Part shown: positions 23,112-34,585 of the stretch, piece after piece
Position numbering within the stretch: the first letter of the stretch is position 1
Layout of the letters: the number at the start of each line of letters is the position of its first letter
Assembly (NCBI GenBank): GCA_005408345.1
Contig: SEMN01000406.1
Location: forward strand, 310,001-374,000
From: Macquaria australasica
Lineage: Eukaryota > Chordata > Actinopteri > Centrarchiformes > Percichthyidae
Direction of reading: 5' to 3'
Length of the DNA stretch: 64,000 bases
Notes under the pieces: generated by a model
The model's input: the letters and a program-made list of their open reading frames with translations, nothing else
What the model was told of the DNA's origin: nothing
Databases searched by the model: none
Position numbers and translations under genes: made by a program

Positions 23112-23198
23112 CAGACAGGTAGTCAGAGCTGAAAGCAGGCTGTCCAGGTGGGTCTTGGCGTCCCCCTGATGACATCATTGATGACATCATCCCTGGAC
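23112..23198 (-). CDS. map4: map4 coding exon 2 (29 codons)
   Basis: The minus strand shows an acceptor (CTCCTTTAG, then GTCCAGGG) at 23199/23198 and a donor (CTGTCTG, then GTGAGG) at 23112/23111. The 87-bp exon is phase 1 at both ends and translates, with the split glycine, to GPGMMSSMMSSGG followed by RQDPPGQPAFSSDYLS. It joins the first coding exon (ending KS-G) and the exon at 20219 (beginning G-FSQSG) without a frame change. No domain is recognised; the composition (Ser, Gly, Met, Pro) suits a disordered stretch of the MAP4 projection domain. It holds a tandem 12-bp duplication (ATGATGTCATCA twice), which gives the MSS repeats. Exon status rests on splice sites and frame, not on recognised homology. 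Confidence 0.8.
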
Positions 23199-23655
23199 CT
23201 AAAGGAGATAAAGAGAATTATTAACATCATTGCCAATCAACACACAGAAACATCATGGACTAGCTCATTATTCTGTCAGAACAAGCAGCACATCTATTAA
23301 TTCTCCTGAACGGAACATTAATTTTCCTGTTAGATCAAATTTCACACATACCATGTTGCCCACTGTACAAACAGGAGACGCCTTTTTTAATGTTGCATGT
23401 TGTGCTCCAAGCTTTTCATTGCCCAGATTGCTTATTACATACATTTCCAGGTATGTCATCTCTGAGTGTGAATGACCTACATGTTTCTGACAAACACATA
23501 CAGCATCCTGCAGGCTTTCTTTTAAAACTCTCCACATAGTGAGACAGGCTGAAAACTGCACCTGAATCTGCCTGTCTGTCACTCTGCTCTGTCAGCTGTT
23601 TAACCATCAGACAGGTACCGCTTCCCAAAACCAGCCTCTCCAGCCTGTTTGTGTA

Positions 23656-23658
<3 letters not shown>

Positions 23659-23700
<42 letters not shown>
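23659..23700 (+). repeat. (TG)n microsatellite
   Basis: About 21 uninterrupted TG units. Confidence 0.96.
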
Positions 23701-23703
<3 letters not shown>

Positions 23704-24059
23704 ACATGTTTTGACAGTGAGGGAAGCAGACACAACACGTCGCTGAAGGGACTATCACCATGGTTACGCAAGGAGAGGACGACAGCATCTGTGGTTTCCT
23801 AGGCAACGCTTGCTGTCGGCAGGATGTGTCTTAAAGGATCAATGCATGTGCGCCACCCGCTGAGGCACACATACCAAGACACACTCTCTCACATACACTA
23901 TTTACAAATACAGTAAATAAAATACATGTTTGACATTACCATTAAAGGAGGAGGAGTGGAGTTCCTTAGATACCTAAGTGCTGCTGTATAATAAAAGAAA
24001 TCAAAAGGATGATATAATCCATTGACTAAAGGGAAGATTTGCACTGCTGGCTCCATGAA

Positions 24060-24106
24060 ATCCTATTATGCAGCACAGATATATATTCTGTGCTGCATAA
24101 TAGGAT
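24060..24106. repeat. perfect palindrome, 20-bp arms, 7-base spacer
   Basis: The left arm ATCCTATTATGCAGCACAGA and right arm TCTGTGCTGCATAATAGGAT are exact reverse complements around TATATAT. It directly abuts the (TA)n array at 24107. Confidence 0.95.
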
Positions 24107-24110
24107 ATTC

Positions 24111-24172
<62 letters not shown>

Positions 24173-24177
24173 CATAC

Positions 24178-24208
<31 letters not shown>

Positions 24209-24225
24209 TGTATGTATGTATGGAT

Positions 24226-24263
<38 letters not shown>

Positions 24264-24280
24264 CATATATATATATATAT
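24107..24280 (+). repeat. compound (TA)n/(CATA)n/(TATG)n microsatellite
   Basis: TA runs, then CATA units, then about ten TATG units, an interruption GGATATTC, then TA and CA units. The CATA and TATG blocks are complementary and meet at CATATG near 24181, so this part is itself self-complementary. Confidence 0.95.
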
Positions 24281-25389
24281 CAAAAACTATTAACAATAAC
24301 AATAAAAATATGTTATCTACTAAATAATACAAGTCCACTTCCTTCCTCAGGGGCCACTTATACTGTTGTTTCACGGGTGATCACTCATTTAGCACATTCA
24401 GCTGCTCCATATTTATGTAAAAAAGTCTATAGAATTAAATGAACACTGCCAACAAAAACTAAACAGTGCTATAAATAAAAAAAAACATTTGTTATGGAGT
24501 TCATGAGATTGTGCAGTGGTGGTTTTATTGTGTGCACCTCTGCATCATCAGTGGTGGGAGAAGCATTGACATCCTTTAAGCCTTAACCCTTAAGCACATA
24601 CCTCAGGTCTTTAGAGACCCAGGACCATATTACATCCTTTTTAATTCATTCTTCTTTTTTTTTTTATTAATCCCTTAAGTCCCTACATTGCAAGTATTAT
24701 AAAGTATGTATCTCTCCATGGTCCTGGAATTCAAGGGGGAAAGATAGACTGTGTAGCCTACAACGAAAAGACTGAATTTGAACAGAGACATATCACACAT
24801 TACTAACTCATATTGGAACATGATTGTTTATTGTATACCTGAAAAGATGTCACTGTTATAAAGAGATGCAGTGGTTTAGACTCAAGCTGAACACCTGTTT
24901 TTTTTATCAAATGTGTTCCGGGGAAGAGAGGACACATATTTTTGGCACTGGGCCAATGTCAGTGTAATGGTGGATATAATGAATAATTAACAACTGTGTA
25001 TTAACTGTGAGTTTAGGCACACTGGATCGAGTGTGAGTGTGTTTGTGAGAGCAAGCATTCCTTCATGGCTGTATCTATTTTTGGGTCTATTAAGGTTAAG
25101 ACATCCGTGAATTGTTGAATTTCAGCTGAAACCATGCAAACAAACACCAGACACAATAACTGCAGAGTCATTCTAGACAGAGTCATTTCTCTGTCTAGTT
25201 TTTATTCCTTGTTGATTACGCTTCAGCTGCCAGTTGATCCCTCTGGGTCATGACACTTGCACTCCACATCTCTTTGCATTTTTGTAGTTTTGCTTTCTCT
25301 GCTTTTGCATGCAAGACGTTACAGTATCTAAAAACATATCAGTCCGAACATATTGATTTAAAGTTTTCTTCCATGATATTTAACATTTC

Positions 25390-25610
25390 TGCGGTCATCA
25401 TAAAGTCAGCAAACTGACACAGTAACTTCAGTCACACAGCAATTCTTTATTCTTTATTCTTTATTTGGATCCCCATTAGCTTCCACAAAGTGGTCGCTAG
25501 TCTTCCTGGGGTCCACACAAAAACAATACCACACAACAATTTAAAATGTCTATCTAAAGTTTGCTAACATTAGCCACCATAAGTTGCTGCTCATACCAGA
25601 ACACATAAGG
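25390..25610. repeat. older dispersed repeat interrupted by a LINE-like tail
   Basis: ATAAAGTCAGCAAACTGACA, CAGTAA and CACACAGCAA, then after the insertion GCCACCATAAGTTGCTG and CTCATACCAGA. These match the uninterrupted copy at 38001-38100 (ATAAAGTCAGCAAAGTGACT, ACAGCAATAT, GCCACCATAAGCTAGTG, TCATACCAGA). Confidence 0.72.
25441..25545 (-). mobile_element. LINE-like 3' tail fragment
   Basis: Begins with three ATTCTTT-type units (on the minus strand an AATAAAGAAT tail), followed by GGATCCCCATTAGCTTCC, AGTGGTCGCTAG and CTTCCTGGGGTCCACAC. I recognise this text as a common fish retroposon 3' end; it sits inside the older repeat at 25390-25610. Confidence 0.6.
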
Positions 25611-25949
25611 CTGTAGCAGTAAAACCAGAGTGTACTGAATTTAGCAAATGAGTGATTTATTGCTAATGAGTTTAACTTTTAATTTCTAAGCCTTCATTCA
25701 AAAGATACATAGTCTAGATTTAACATTAATTTAGTGAGTGGGACAAACTCCAAAATGAAAATTCTTAGCTGAAATGTGGTTAATATGGCCTGGGTTATAT
25801 GGGTTTATATGGGTTTTCTTTAGTAAGAAACACCTCTCTGTATCATACTGAAGTAGAGAGCAGAGAGTCTAGTACTGTTCAGAGGGGTTAGCAGTTAATT
25901 GTCCAGGTGAGTGAATGTCAGACAGCTGGCAGATAGTGAACAGTATGCA

Positions 25950-26806
25950 TAGGGTTGCCAACTTTGGGTACCCGGCTGGAGTGAGATTTTGATGCCATGG
26001 CTCATGGGCTTAATCATGCATACGAGCATGCGCACTTTATCACGCACACATATGGACTCAATTCATCATCAGGGTTTAAAAAGGTATGCACCTTACACAT
26101 GTTGCGAGAGTGGGACCTTATATTGTAAGATTTAAGGATATAGCCTGACTACGCCACCCAGGGAAATACTCACAATTTCACAATATTAGACACACACTAA
26201 CTGTTCATTCACTAATGAAAGTCAAAGACGTGTTGTTTCTACTATCAAAACTACACCGTTTTATTGAATGTTCACATGTAGCAAGAACCAGAAATAAACA
26301 ACAAAAACATATCCTACTCCAGACACATAGCCAATACATGAACACACACTCTTTCACTCACTCAGTCAAATATGAACACACACTCACTCACTCACTAGCT
26401 TGCTTGAATTATGTGCTCCAGCGCAGGGTTTTCTGCCAGAACAGCTGTCAACATGGCGATAAGCATCGCGCACATATCGCAGACCAAACAGAGAGTAATT
26501 TAAGAGCCTATATTCATAGAATGGGGGTTACAGTACGTAACCAATGGTACCGTACGTTCGCCTGTTCATCTCTCTTGCTGTCACAGTGTTTTGGCGTGAG
26601 AATTGTTTGGGCAGCGTGAGAGTGTGAGACTGAATTTGAAAGCGTGTCACGCCAGGAGCGTGAGAGCTGGCAACCCTGGAACCTTCCAGTTAAACTTATG
26701 AAGGGAGTGCACATGATAAAGTGCGCGTGCACGTATGCATGATTAAGCCCATGGGCCATGGCATCAAAATCTCACTCCAGCCGGGTACCCAAAGTTGGTA
26801 ACCCTG
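25950..26806. mobile_element. DNA transposon remnant with about 100-bp terminal inverted repeats
   Basis: The left terminus contains AGGGTTGCCAACTTTGGGTA, CCCGGCTGGAGTGAGATTTT and ATGCCATGGCTCATGGGCTT. The right terminus (about 26705-26806) is the reverse complement with a few changes, ending CCAAAGTTGGTAACCCTG. A second hAT-like terminus (GAGCTGGCAACCCTGG, ending 26679) lies inside, suggesting nesting. The longest internal open frame (26215-26619) does not resemble a transposase. No matching flanking duplication was found. Confidence 0.82.
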
Positions 26807-26837
26807 CTCAAGGGGCTTTCCATCTGTTTTTCTTTTC

Positions 26838-27004
26838 TGCAGAAATAAGTTTGATTATACTTAGTACAAACTTCTCTTGTTGAATACTTTGTAGACAACC
26901 AATAAAGGCCTGGAGTTAAATGTAATCAATTCAATTTACGTCACAATCACAATATTGGTCCAAAAATTGCAATTAGACATTTTACTCAAATAATTTAGCA
27001 CTAG
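26838..27004 (+). repeat. dispersed repeat C, copy 1
   Basis: Aligns with 40028-40178 in the same orientation: TTAGTACAAA, TTGAA, GGAGTTAA, AATATTGGTC and TCAAAT blocks in the same order. Divergence is high, so it is old. Confidence 0.6.
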
Positions 27005-28259
27005 TTTATGGGAAATGTAGTCTTAAATTTCAGACACACTAGCACTGTCAACAAAACACCAGCACTAATGTTTCATAAAAGCTACATGTACATACATATA
27101 CAGTATAGCCACAGAGGCACATAGTCTCACTGTAAATGAATGAATGAATGAGTCAGATTCTGGATGCATGAGGTGCTTTGCAATGCATGTAAAACGTTTG
27201 TTCTGTTAGGGTCCCTTTACTTTTTGCTCTTGTTCTCTTTCTCTCTCTCAGACACCCCCATAAACACACACACACGCAGCATGCAGGCACAGTCAGAACC
27301 CAGACAGTCCTCTGAGGACAGCAGCCAGTATCAAGCCTCAAGGTCAACACCTTCTTTTTTTCAAACATGATTTTTATGGCATTTCTGCATCACTGGACCG
27401 GAAGCTCTTTTAAACACACTGCCAGGAGAAACAAGTCAAAATATACAAGTGGGGAACCACCACAAAAATAGCTTTCATTGCGTAGTTTGAAGAAATACAG
27501 TTTGATGGGCTCAACACTGTGCATGACACGGGCTGATTGTACTTTCACGTCATTGCTCAGCACTTATTACACTGCAGTGTTTGGTAAGATGCAAAGCTGA
27601 CCTTCCATTTTAGTTAATCTAAATTCTCCCCAAACACAATAAACTCGCTACAACGAAGTTCAGGAAAGATGTAGAGACGATGAGGAACAGCTCAAAGGTA
27701 GGCTCCTCCTCTTTATCAAAGGGGTTACCCTGTTTGTCTGAAAGTCTGCTATTTAGCTAACTGCATAGTCAGAGAGATAGAACATATATATCAAAAGGAT
27801 GCTCAGATATCTTAAGGACCACTAAACTCTATTATCCGAAAATATTAAATTCTACAGTGTGCCAACTCACACACACTGAAAGCGATTAGTTTGGCATAAC
27901 GTTCCATCAATTTGCTGTCAAAATTTCCCCACTAGTGGGCGTATTGGGGGTGGTCTCAGGGTTGAAACATCAGTAGCAAATATCAGATCAAATTCACGGT
28001 TTATTAATGAATGTAACATTAGGCCTATGCCTAGATGGTGTGGGTTTTTACTAGGCTATGTTTTCTGTTTGATTAGCTAAACTCAACTTGTTTGTAATGT
28101 GGCAACAGCTACTTCAGCAATGAACTAACATTAAGGACATCAATTATCTCCACCAATCTTCTCCTGTCATTTTTGTTGTATTGGCGGAGACAGATCAAAC
28201 TGTTCAGTAAAAAGCCCTTCTTGTGTCAGCGGACGGTCTAAATATCTTCCGGCGGAGCA

Positions 28260-28320
28260 AAATAAAACCCATACACTTCAGCACCGCTGCTGGACAAAAT
28301 CCTAGGGGAAACACTGATAA
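28260..28320. mobile_element. terminal fragment of a hAT-like repeat
   Basis: Ends CCTAGGGGAAACACTG, preceded by AAACCCATACACTTCAGCAC. The mirror-image start CAGTGTTTCCTAGGG occurs at 55926. I recognise this as a frequent fish hAT-type terminus; the left end was not found here. Confidence 0.45.
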
Positions 28321-28829
28321 ACCTTGAGACATGGGTTGTGTGTGTGCTTTTCAAAGGGTGTCTGGTTAAGACAGAAGACTCATGTGCATATGAAAAGGTT
28401 GTCTTCACGGGTACAATGCATATCAGTCAGTGTGCCACTAACTCCACATGTAAATGTAAATATTTCAGAATGGATGCATTTTCTACTTAGCTCGTAACAC
28501 CATATCTGACAATAAAGCATGTGCTCTGAGACAAATGTCTTTCCTGAAGCCTCACAGCCTAGTGTAATTTGGATAGTAGATTGGTGTCATGTATTTTGTT
28601 ATGTTTAAATTGTGGCCCTCTGAGTCATTAACCACTGGCTGAGGGTAATGATTCATTTCAGCTTTACTCCACTTTAATTACTCAGGATGTTTGGGTTCAT
28701 AGATGTTCACTTGAAACACAGAAAGTTGTCCTAGTTGTTATCTGCCTGTGCAGCCTTTCTCATACAGCCACTCACATTGCTAACCTGACTGAAAAGTACA
28801 GTAAGTTAAAAAGCACATGTCCATTTTAA

Positions 28830-29210
28830 AGGGGAACTCATAAGGAGTAATACTTAGCCTGTAGTTAAGTAGTATAATGTCCTCCGTGGCTCTGGAGGAG
28901 CTTTGTCAAGTCTGACACCCCTGATGATGTCATCAGGGGTTATCTTGGCTTGGAAACTACACTATTTTTAACAGAAAGCCTGTGTTACAAACTGGAGTTT
29001 TGGAATTTGAAAGAAGTGGGAATTTACCAGGCTGGGTAGATCTAATGAAAACATCCTGTCTAGCATTATGGGGAAAAACGTTTTTGGAGCTTCAACCATA
29101 CTAGAGGCTAAAAGTCAGGATATGTGTACCACTGCTTCATCAATTTCAAAGTCTCTCACAAGTCTTCCAACTTTAATGCAACATTTAAATGGTTGTAGTA
29201 CACCTTTAAG
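28830..29210 (+). repeat. dispersed repeat with central palindrome
   Basis: Includes GTATAATGTCCTCCGTGGCT (a partial relative is at 41410-41450) and a palindrome with 11-bp arms ACCCCTGATGA / TCATCAGGGGT at 28917-28940. I recall this text as a common fish intronic repeat. Confidence 0.55.
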
Positions 29211-30599
29211 GGTGCTGACACAACCTCCAACTCATACATTTCTTCTCAGAGGTCAAAGTGCAGGGCTGTCTGCTGTGCAGCGCCTCTGGAGTAGTTTGGG
29301 GCTTGCTGAAGTGCACTTCGCGATGATGGACCATATACTGTAGAGGTACCAAGACTGAACCCACTTGCACTTCAGCTCACAGCAAGAGTACAGCTTCCAG
29401 ATGATGGCAGTCAGCCTCTGGGAAAACCTGCTGTCTCTATATTTAGATAAACATCTTATGGGTCAGTTACAGTTGGGCAACAAGGTCAATATGGAAAAGT
29501 TCAATATAGTACTTTAAATATTGTGCTCATATCAGTGTTCTAGGTGCATGTTTTATGTTTTGTAATCATTTCTATTTTGGTCCTCACCTCCATCATTCTT
29601 ATTGTTCTTTCTGTCTGTTACTGCCATTTTTCACAAGTCAATAGTAAACTCATTATCCCCCATGACTGCTGCAGTTTTGACCTTTAGATGTAATTGTAGA
29701 GGAACCATTTGGCTAATCAGTGTAATACGCCTGCTGAAAATGCCACAAGGCATGTTATAGTTTAGTCATAATCTGATAAATGACGTCTAGTATGAACATA
29801 TCAATACTCAGAGAAGCTGTAACAGACATGAGGAGACCAATCCATAGTCCTAGATTTTGATATTGTGACTTTAAAGGTAAAAAAGCAGGTTCAGATAAAA
29901 TCACTGGAGAAACTGCCTGAATAATTCCTGCTTTTCTTTCAGTATCTACCCACATTCATTCTAGCCATTAACTAACTCTTCCACACTCCAGGGAGGCTGG
30001 AGCTTGTGGTTATAGCTAATTCTGTCTAATTGAACACCCCACACCTCCATTGTTTAGACATTTTCTCCCAAGATATGTAAAAAACAAACATAAAAAACCA
30101 TGGTGAAATCCTGATGCTATCACGTTGTCCTTGGCCTGCCCCTTGCCCCCAGTTTCATGCAGCTAATATTGGCGTGCGTATGTTGCTAATGCTAAATTCT
30201 TTCTCGCTCTCTTTCAATCCAAGCCAAGGACAGTGGAGGTTAGTGTCAAACTACAGCATCCCAACCTCAGTCACAGCTGTCACTATCTCTGGAGAGAGAC
30301 AAGCACTTAGAGTGAGGGAGAGAGGGGAGGGGTGAAGACTAAGGGAGAGATGAGGAAGGCAGTGGATAGTAAAGGGATGAAAAAGGGAGAGAGAAAGAGG
30401 GAGGGAAGGAAGATGGACAGACAGAGAATGGAAGCATTGAGCTATTTGTGGGCATAAAGATCTGAGTAAAGATGTTTTTCAATTAAAGGACACATCAATC
30501 AATCTATTATTGTCACATTAATTGTTTGACGTAGATCTAACTGCTGTAAACAAATAGTCATAGTGGAGATGACTGGTGATGTATATGTACTGTATGTTA

Positions 30600-30800
30600 C
30601 ATATTTTTGTATATGTGTGTTTTTATCTGTATCCGGGTATGAATCTACCTCACTTTTTTTTTTTACATTTTTAAACATTTCAAATATTTATTTTATAATG
30701 TTTTATATGTAGTTTATCTCATTTTTGTTTCATTTCATGTACAGCCCCTTAAGTCATACTTTATGATGTTGGGCTATAATAAACTTTGACTTTACTTGAT
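30600..30800 (+). repeat. probable retroposon 3' tail
   Basis: T-rich sequence ending ATGTTGGGCTATAATAAACT and TTGACTTTACTTGA. The layout (short motif, AATAAA-like element, pentameric tail) is like the LINE/SINE ends at 1100 and 33752. Confidence 0.5.
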
Positions 30801-31447
30801 TGGAAGCCTCAATCAACTGTGGTATTGTTGGTGCTAAAAACAAATCAATTACATTGTAAAGGTTAAAGCTGACTCTATTCTATATTTTTCAAACTGTCAG
30901 CACATCCTATGACAAGACCAAAACCAAAAATGTGTTAGTCTGTCTCTCAATACTTTCTGACTTTCCTACCCTGTTTGTGGCACTAAGCCTGATGCCCATT
31001 GGTTCCTACTTAAAATGTGAATCTTCACAAATATCCAGTTTCATTTTTAAAAAAGTTTCAGCACTTCCCTTAAACAGCTGGTCACTGTAGTTTTTAGCAA
31101 ACGTTACACAAACAGGAGGAATTATTGCATTTGTTGGGGACTACTTTTAGCAGCGGATTATTCCACTATTTGGGGCAGCAGGATGGTGTAAGTGGGACTG
31201 CGTGTAAATAACTACAATGTGTGTGTTCATGGTAAAGAATGAACATGTTACCCAGTGCAACAGTGTGGCTCATTGATGTGTTTGTAATAGTTTTTGGACA
31301 ACAATGGAGAAATAAAATATATTAGGCTTCCGATACTCAAGCCAGTAATTGTTGCTGGGATCAATTCAATGGGATTTGTTGACAAGTAATATAGAATATC
31401 GCCTCCCTTACCCTTTTAGCTACAGGCCACTTGAGAAGATACCCTCA

Positions 31448-31882
31448 AATGTCATGCTTAGGCTGTCACTTCAGAGCACTTCACTTCCCGTCCCTGTGTG
31501 CCTTCCCCTGGTGTGATTACCCTGATGCCTTCCACCTGTATCTTGTTAGCGTCTTCCCCTAGTCTCAGTTCTCCCTAGTTTGTTTGCCAGTTCGTCTTGT
31601 CATCCCAGCCAGGCGTGCCAGCTTCCTCCCAGCGTTAGTACAGATTCTCCTAGTGTTTTTCCTATACATAATCTCCAGGGTTAATATTTTTTGGAACCTT
31701 TTCTAGCATTTCTTCCTAGCCTTTTCTGTGTGCCTTCCTGTGAGAAGTGAATTTTTGTTCCTAAAGACTGTGCTGTGTATTTTTGCCTATTCGCCTTGTT
31801 TGGCAATACATTCTTGTTTTTTTGAATCTCCTGAGTCTGTGGCCTGCATTTGAGTCCGTGCCCCACGTTCATACTCGTGATA
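31448..31882 (+). mobile_element. possible degenerate solo LTR (Gypsy-like) or LINE end
   Basis: C/T-rich, non-coding, beginning near TGTCATGCTTAGGCTGTCAC and ending CCACGTTCATACTCGTGATA. It includes CACCTGTATCTTGTTAGCGT and GTGGCCTGCATTTGAGTCCG, which I associate with fish Gypsy LTR ends (dispersed 'CTGCATTTGGGTCC ... CGTGACA'). No internal retroelement genes flank it and no target-site duplication is obvious. Confidence 0.42.
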
Positions 31883-33439
31883 CAAATAGTCAGCAGCTGT
31901 TGGCAAACTGGTATGAAACAGTTTAAAGAAACTACCCTGATTTAAACATTTGCTTTTCTTACTTTTAGTTGTATCTACCAAGACTCCAATTCATTGTTGG
32001 TTTTGGCTGACAGTTAAAAAGACACAGAATATCACCAGCATTAAAGCTCGGTCATGCCAGCATTTGAAACATTTGGCTACATTTCACAGCAAAATCATCT
32101 GTTGGTAAGCTAGTTAGCTCGCAGAGCTATTGTGACCATAATGTTGACTGACTAGCCCTAGCATTCTTATCCAGCTAGTGTGTTAGCCGTTAGCTCGCAA
32201 GCTAGAGTCGTCTCTACATCACCCAGCTTTGAGCACATTTCCCATTTTCCCATTTAGCCGTGACACTTTCTTGTACGACCAGGTATTTATCCGTTAAAGT
32301 TTCCTTGACCAGTGTTACCATACAATGTTTTACCACCTATATCAGGCTAATACTACTTTAAAACTGAAAATAAATCATACTGCTATAAGACAGAAGGGGG
32401 TAAGGGGTGATGTAAGGTGGTAAGAGATAAAGGAGGGGAAGTGAGCACCCTTTATTAGAAATAAAATGAATGATGCAGAACATAATAATGATCTAATAGA
32501 GCAAGAGAAAGTAAGGGAGAAACGGATGCATGGCACCAGAGCAAAGAAATGAAGGGCAAATAAACACATGGAAACAAAGGAAAGAAACAGACATACAGGT
32601 AAATGTTTCTCTCCCCTGGTGTAGATAGTGCTATGGTCCTGACAACCATTAACAGCATAAAACACTCCAGATACTCTGTAATAATGGTGCAATCCCATGG
32701 CCACTGAATACATGATGTGAATCCTGTTACTGTGACTGGCAGACTGTGGGACTGGTGGTATCTCTGGGGGTACTGCTGCTCCCTTAAGCTGTCAAACACA
32801 GGCTCTGTTCATGATTATATTTCACTACGATCTTGTGTTTTCACCTAGCCACATGGCCTCTAATGCATAGTAATATACTGACCTTCAACAAAGTAGTTCC
32901 AAGTTACCAAGAGGGCTGACAGGAGAATTAGCAGCACAAATGACTGAGTTTTTATACAGAGTTCTGACTGATTACAATGTGTTATTACATGTTGTGCTGT
33001 GGTTTGAAATGTTTCTGTTTCTGAAATGGCTCTGTGTTCTGTGACTCATTTTGGTCTGACCTGTGATGGGCTGGCTGGAAATCTCACATTACTGTCAATG
33101 AGAAACTCATAGCACCTCATGTCAAAAAAATGGAAATAGTCCCTTTAAGATATCCCATCCTGTGTTTCCTGGATTTTATATTCCAGGAGGACTGTACTGT
33201 ACTGATTTTGTCAAAGTGTGCCTAACTTTCAAACCAACTTTTTGTGCTGTTCATAGACATTAAAGGGTACATACACCCTCAAATTCTGCTAGAACCCTCT
33301 CTCCCAGCATATTTTAAAAAATGCACCACACGAGTGAGGGAGCAAAGACTGTAGGAGGCGTGGCCTAGTGGGTACGTAGTGTGTGACGGAGTCTGGTGGA
33401 GCTTTGACCATCACTAGAAGCACTAAAAGCACCCTTTGA

Positions 33440-33773
33440 GAGGGTCACTGTGTGACTACCTGTGGTGTAGCTGAGTTAGCAGCTCTATTTTTTTGCTTTC
33501 TTTTTCTTATTTTATTTGAATTGTTTCTAACTTAATTTAATTGTGCATGTATATGTGGGAGTATTGTCTGTATCTTTTTCTTTTATTCCTACGTATTTGA
33601 ACTACACTTGTCTACTTTTAAATCTAGTTTCTCTTGTGTTGCTTGCCTGTATTTCTTGCATTTTTATATTGTACATCTCTTTACCTTGCTGTATTTTTAA
33701 TACCCCGTGAAGCACATTGAATTGCCCTGGTGTATGAAATGTACAAATAAAATTGCCTTGCCTTGCCTTGCCT
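33440..33773 (+). mobile_element. LINE/SINE 3' region with (CCTTG)n tail
   Basis: A T-rich 3'-UTR-like stretch ends GTGTATGAAATGTACAAATA, then AAATTGCC and CCTTG pentamers (33752-33772). Ends of this type (GAAATGTGCTATAAATAAA plus pentamers) are typical of fish retroposons. No coding part is present. Confidence 0.65.
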
Positions 33774-34290
33774 ACTATGAGAAGCTCTCCAAGGTGTGTG
33801 TCTGTGGGGGAGTCTAGCTGTAGCCATGCTGTTTATCGTGGTTCACGTTACTGTTCGTCAGCCCTAAATATCTTGTTAAGCTCTGAATATAGCACCATTT
33901 TTAGCCCAGTCAGACTTTGGTGTAGTGATGTTGCCATATTCCCAGATCTCAGCAATTAGTTTAGTGAGAACAATGTTGTCATAACTAACACAAAATAAGA
34001 CAAGTTGTAATAAATGGAATTATCCTTTGATTCTTCTTGACCTCGAGCTATCACATAACTGATAGTACAAGTCACAAGTTGAAAGAATAAACCATTGAAG
34101 CTTAAACTCTACACAGCTTGTCTCACTTGTTTATGATGTCAGATGGGCTCATTTGTCTGTCTGTCTGTCTGTCAGTGTTGTACTCCAGAAGTGCTGTAAA
34201 AGCTAAACTTACATCATACTCACTTCAACATATCTGCTGAACTCAGCACACTCACACACATGTCCTAGCTATTGGCAGTGACAGCCAAGG

Positions 34291-34310
34291 TGTGTGTGTG
34301 TGTGTGTGTG
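34291..34310 (+). repeat. (TG)n microsatellite
   Basis: Ten TG units. Confidence 0.9.
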
Positions 34311-34532
34311 ATGACCTCACCAAAACTGCATGTGTGTGAAGCTGCTGGTACTGATGCACCACTGTACTGCAGTCTTGTACTATAACACACACACACACAT
34401 ACAGATGCAGACCCATGCACTCAGGAATACAAAATACAATGCCTCAGATACACACACATTTACATGCTACTGCAGCATGACTGTGTCTTTGCTGGTCTCA
34501 CACACACACATGCAGAATACTTGATAATGCAG

Positions 34533-34583
<51 letters not shown>
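34533..34583 (+). repeat. (CT)n microsatellite
   Basis: About 24 CT units, uninterrupted. Confidence 0.96.

Positions 34584-34585
<2 letters not shown>

Noticed and set aside
26215..26619. 134-codon open frame inside the long-TIR element.
   Set aside because: No transposase signature (no zinc finger, DDE or hAT dimerisation motif); low-complexity TH/SH runs; most likely chance.
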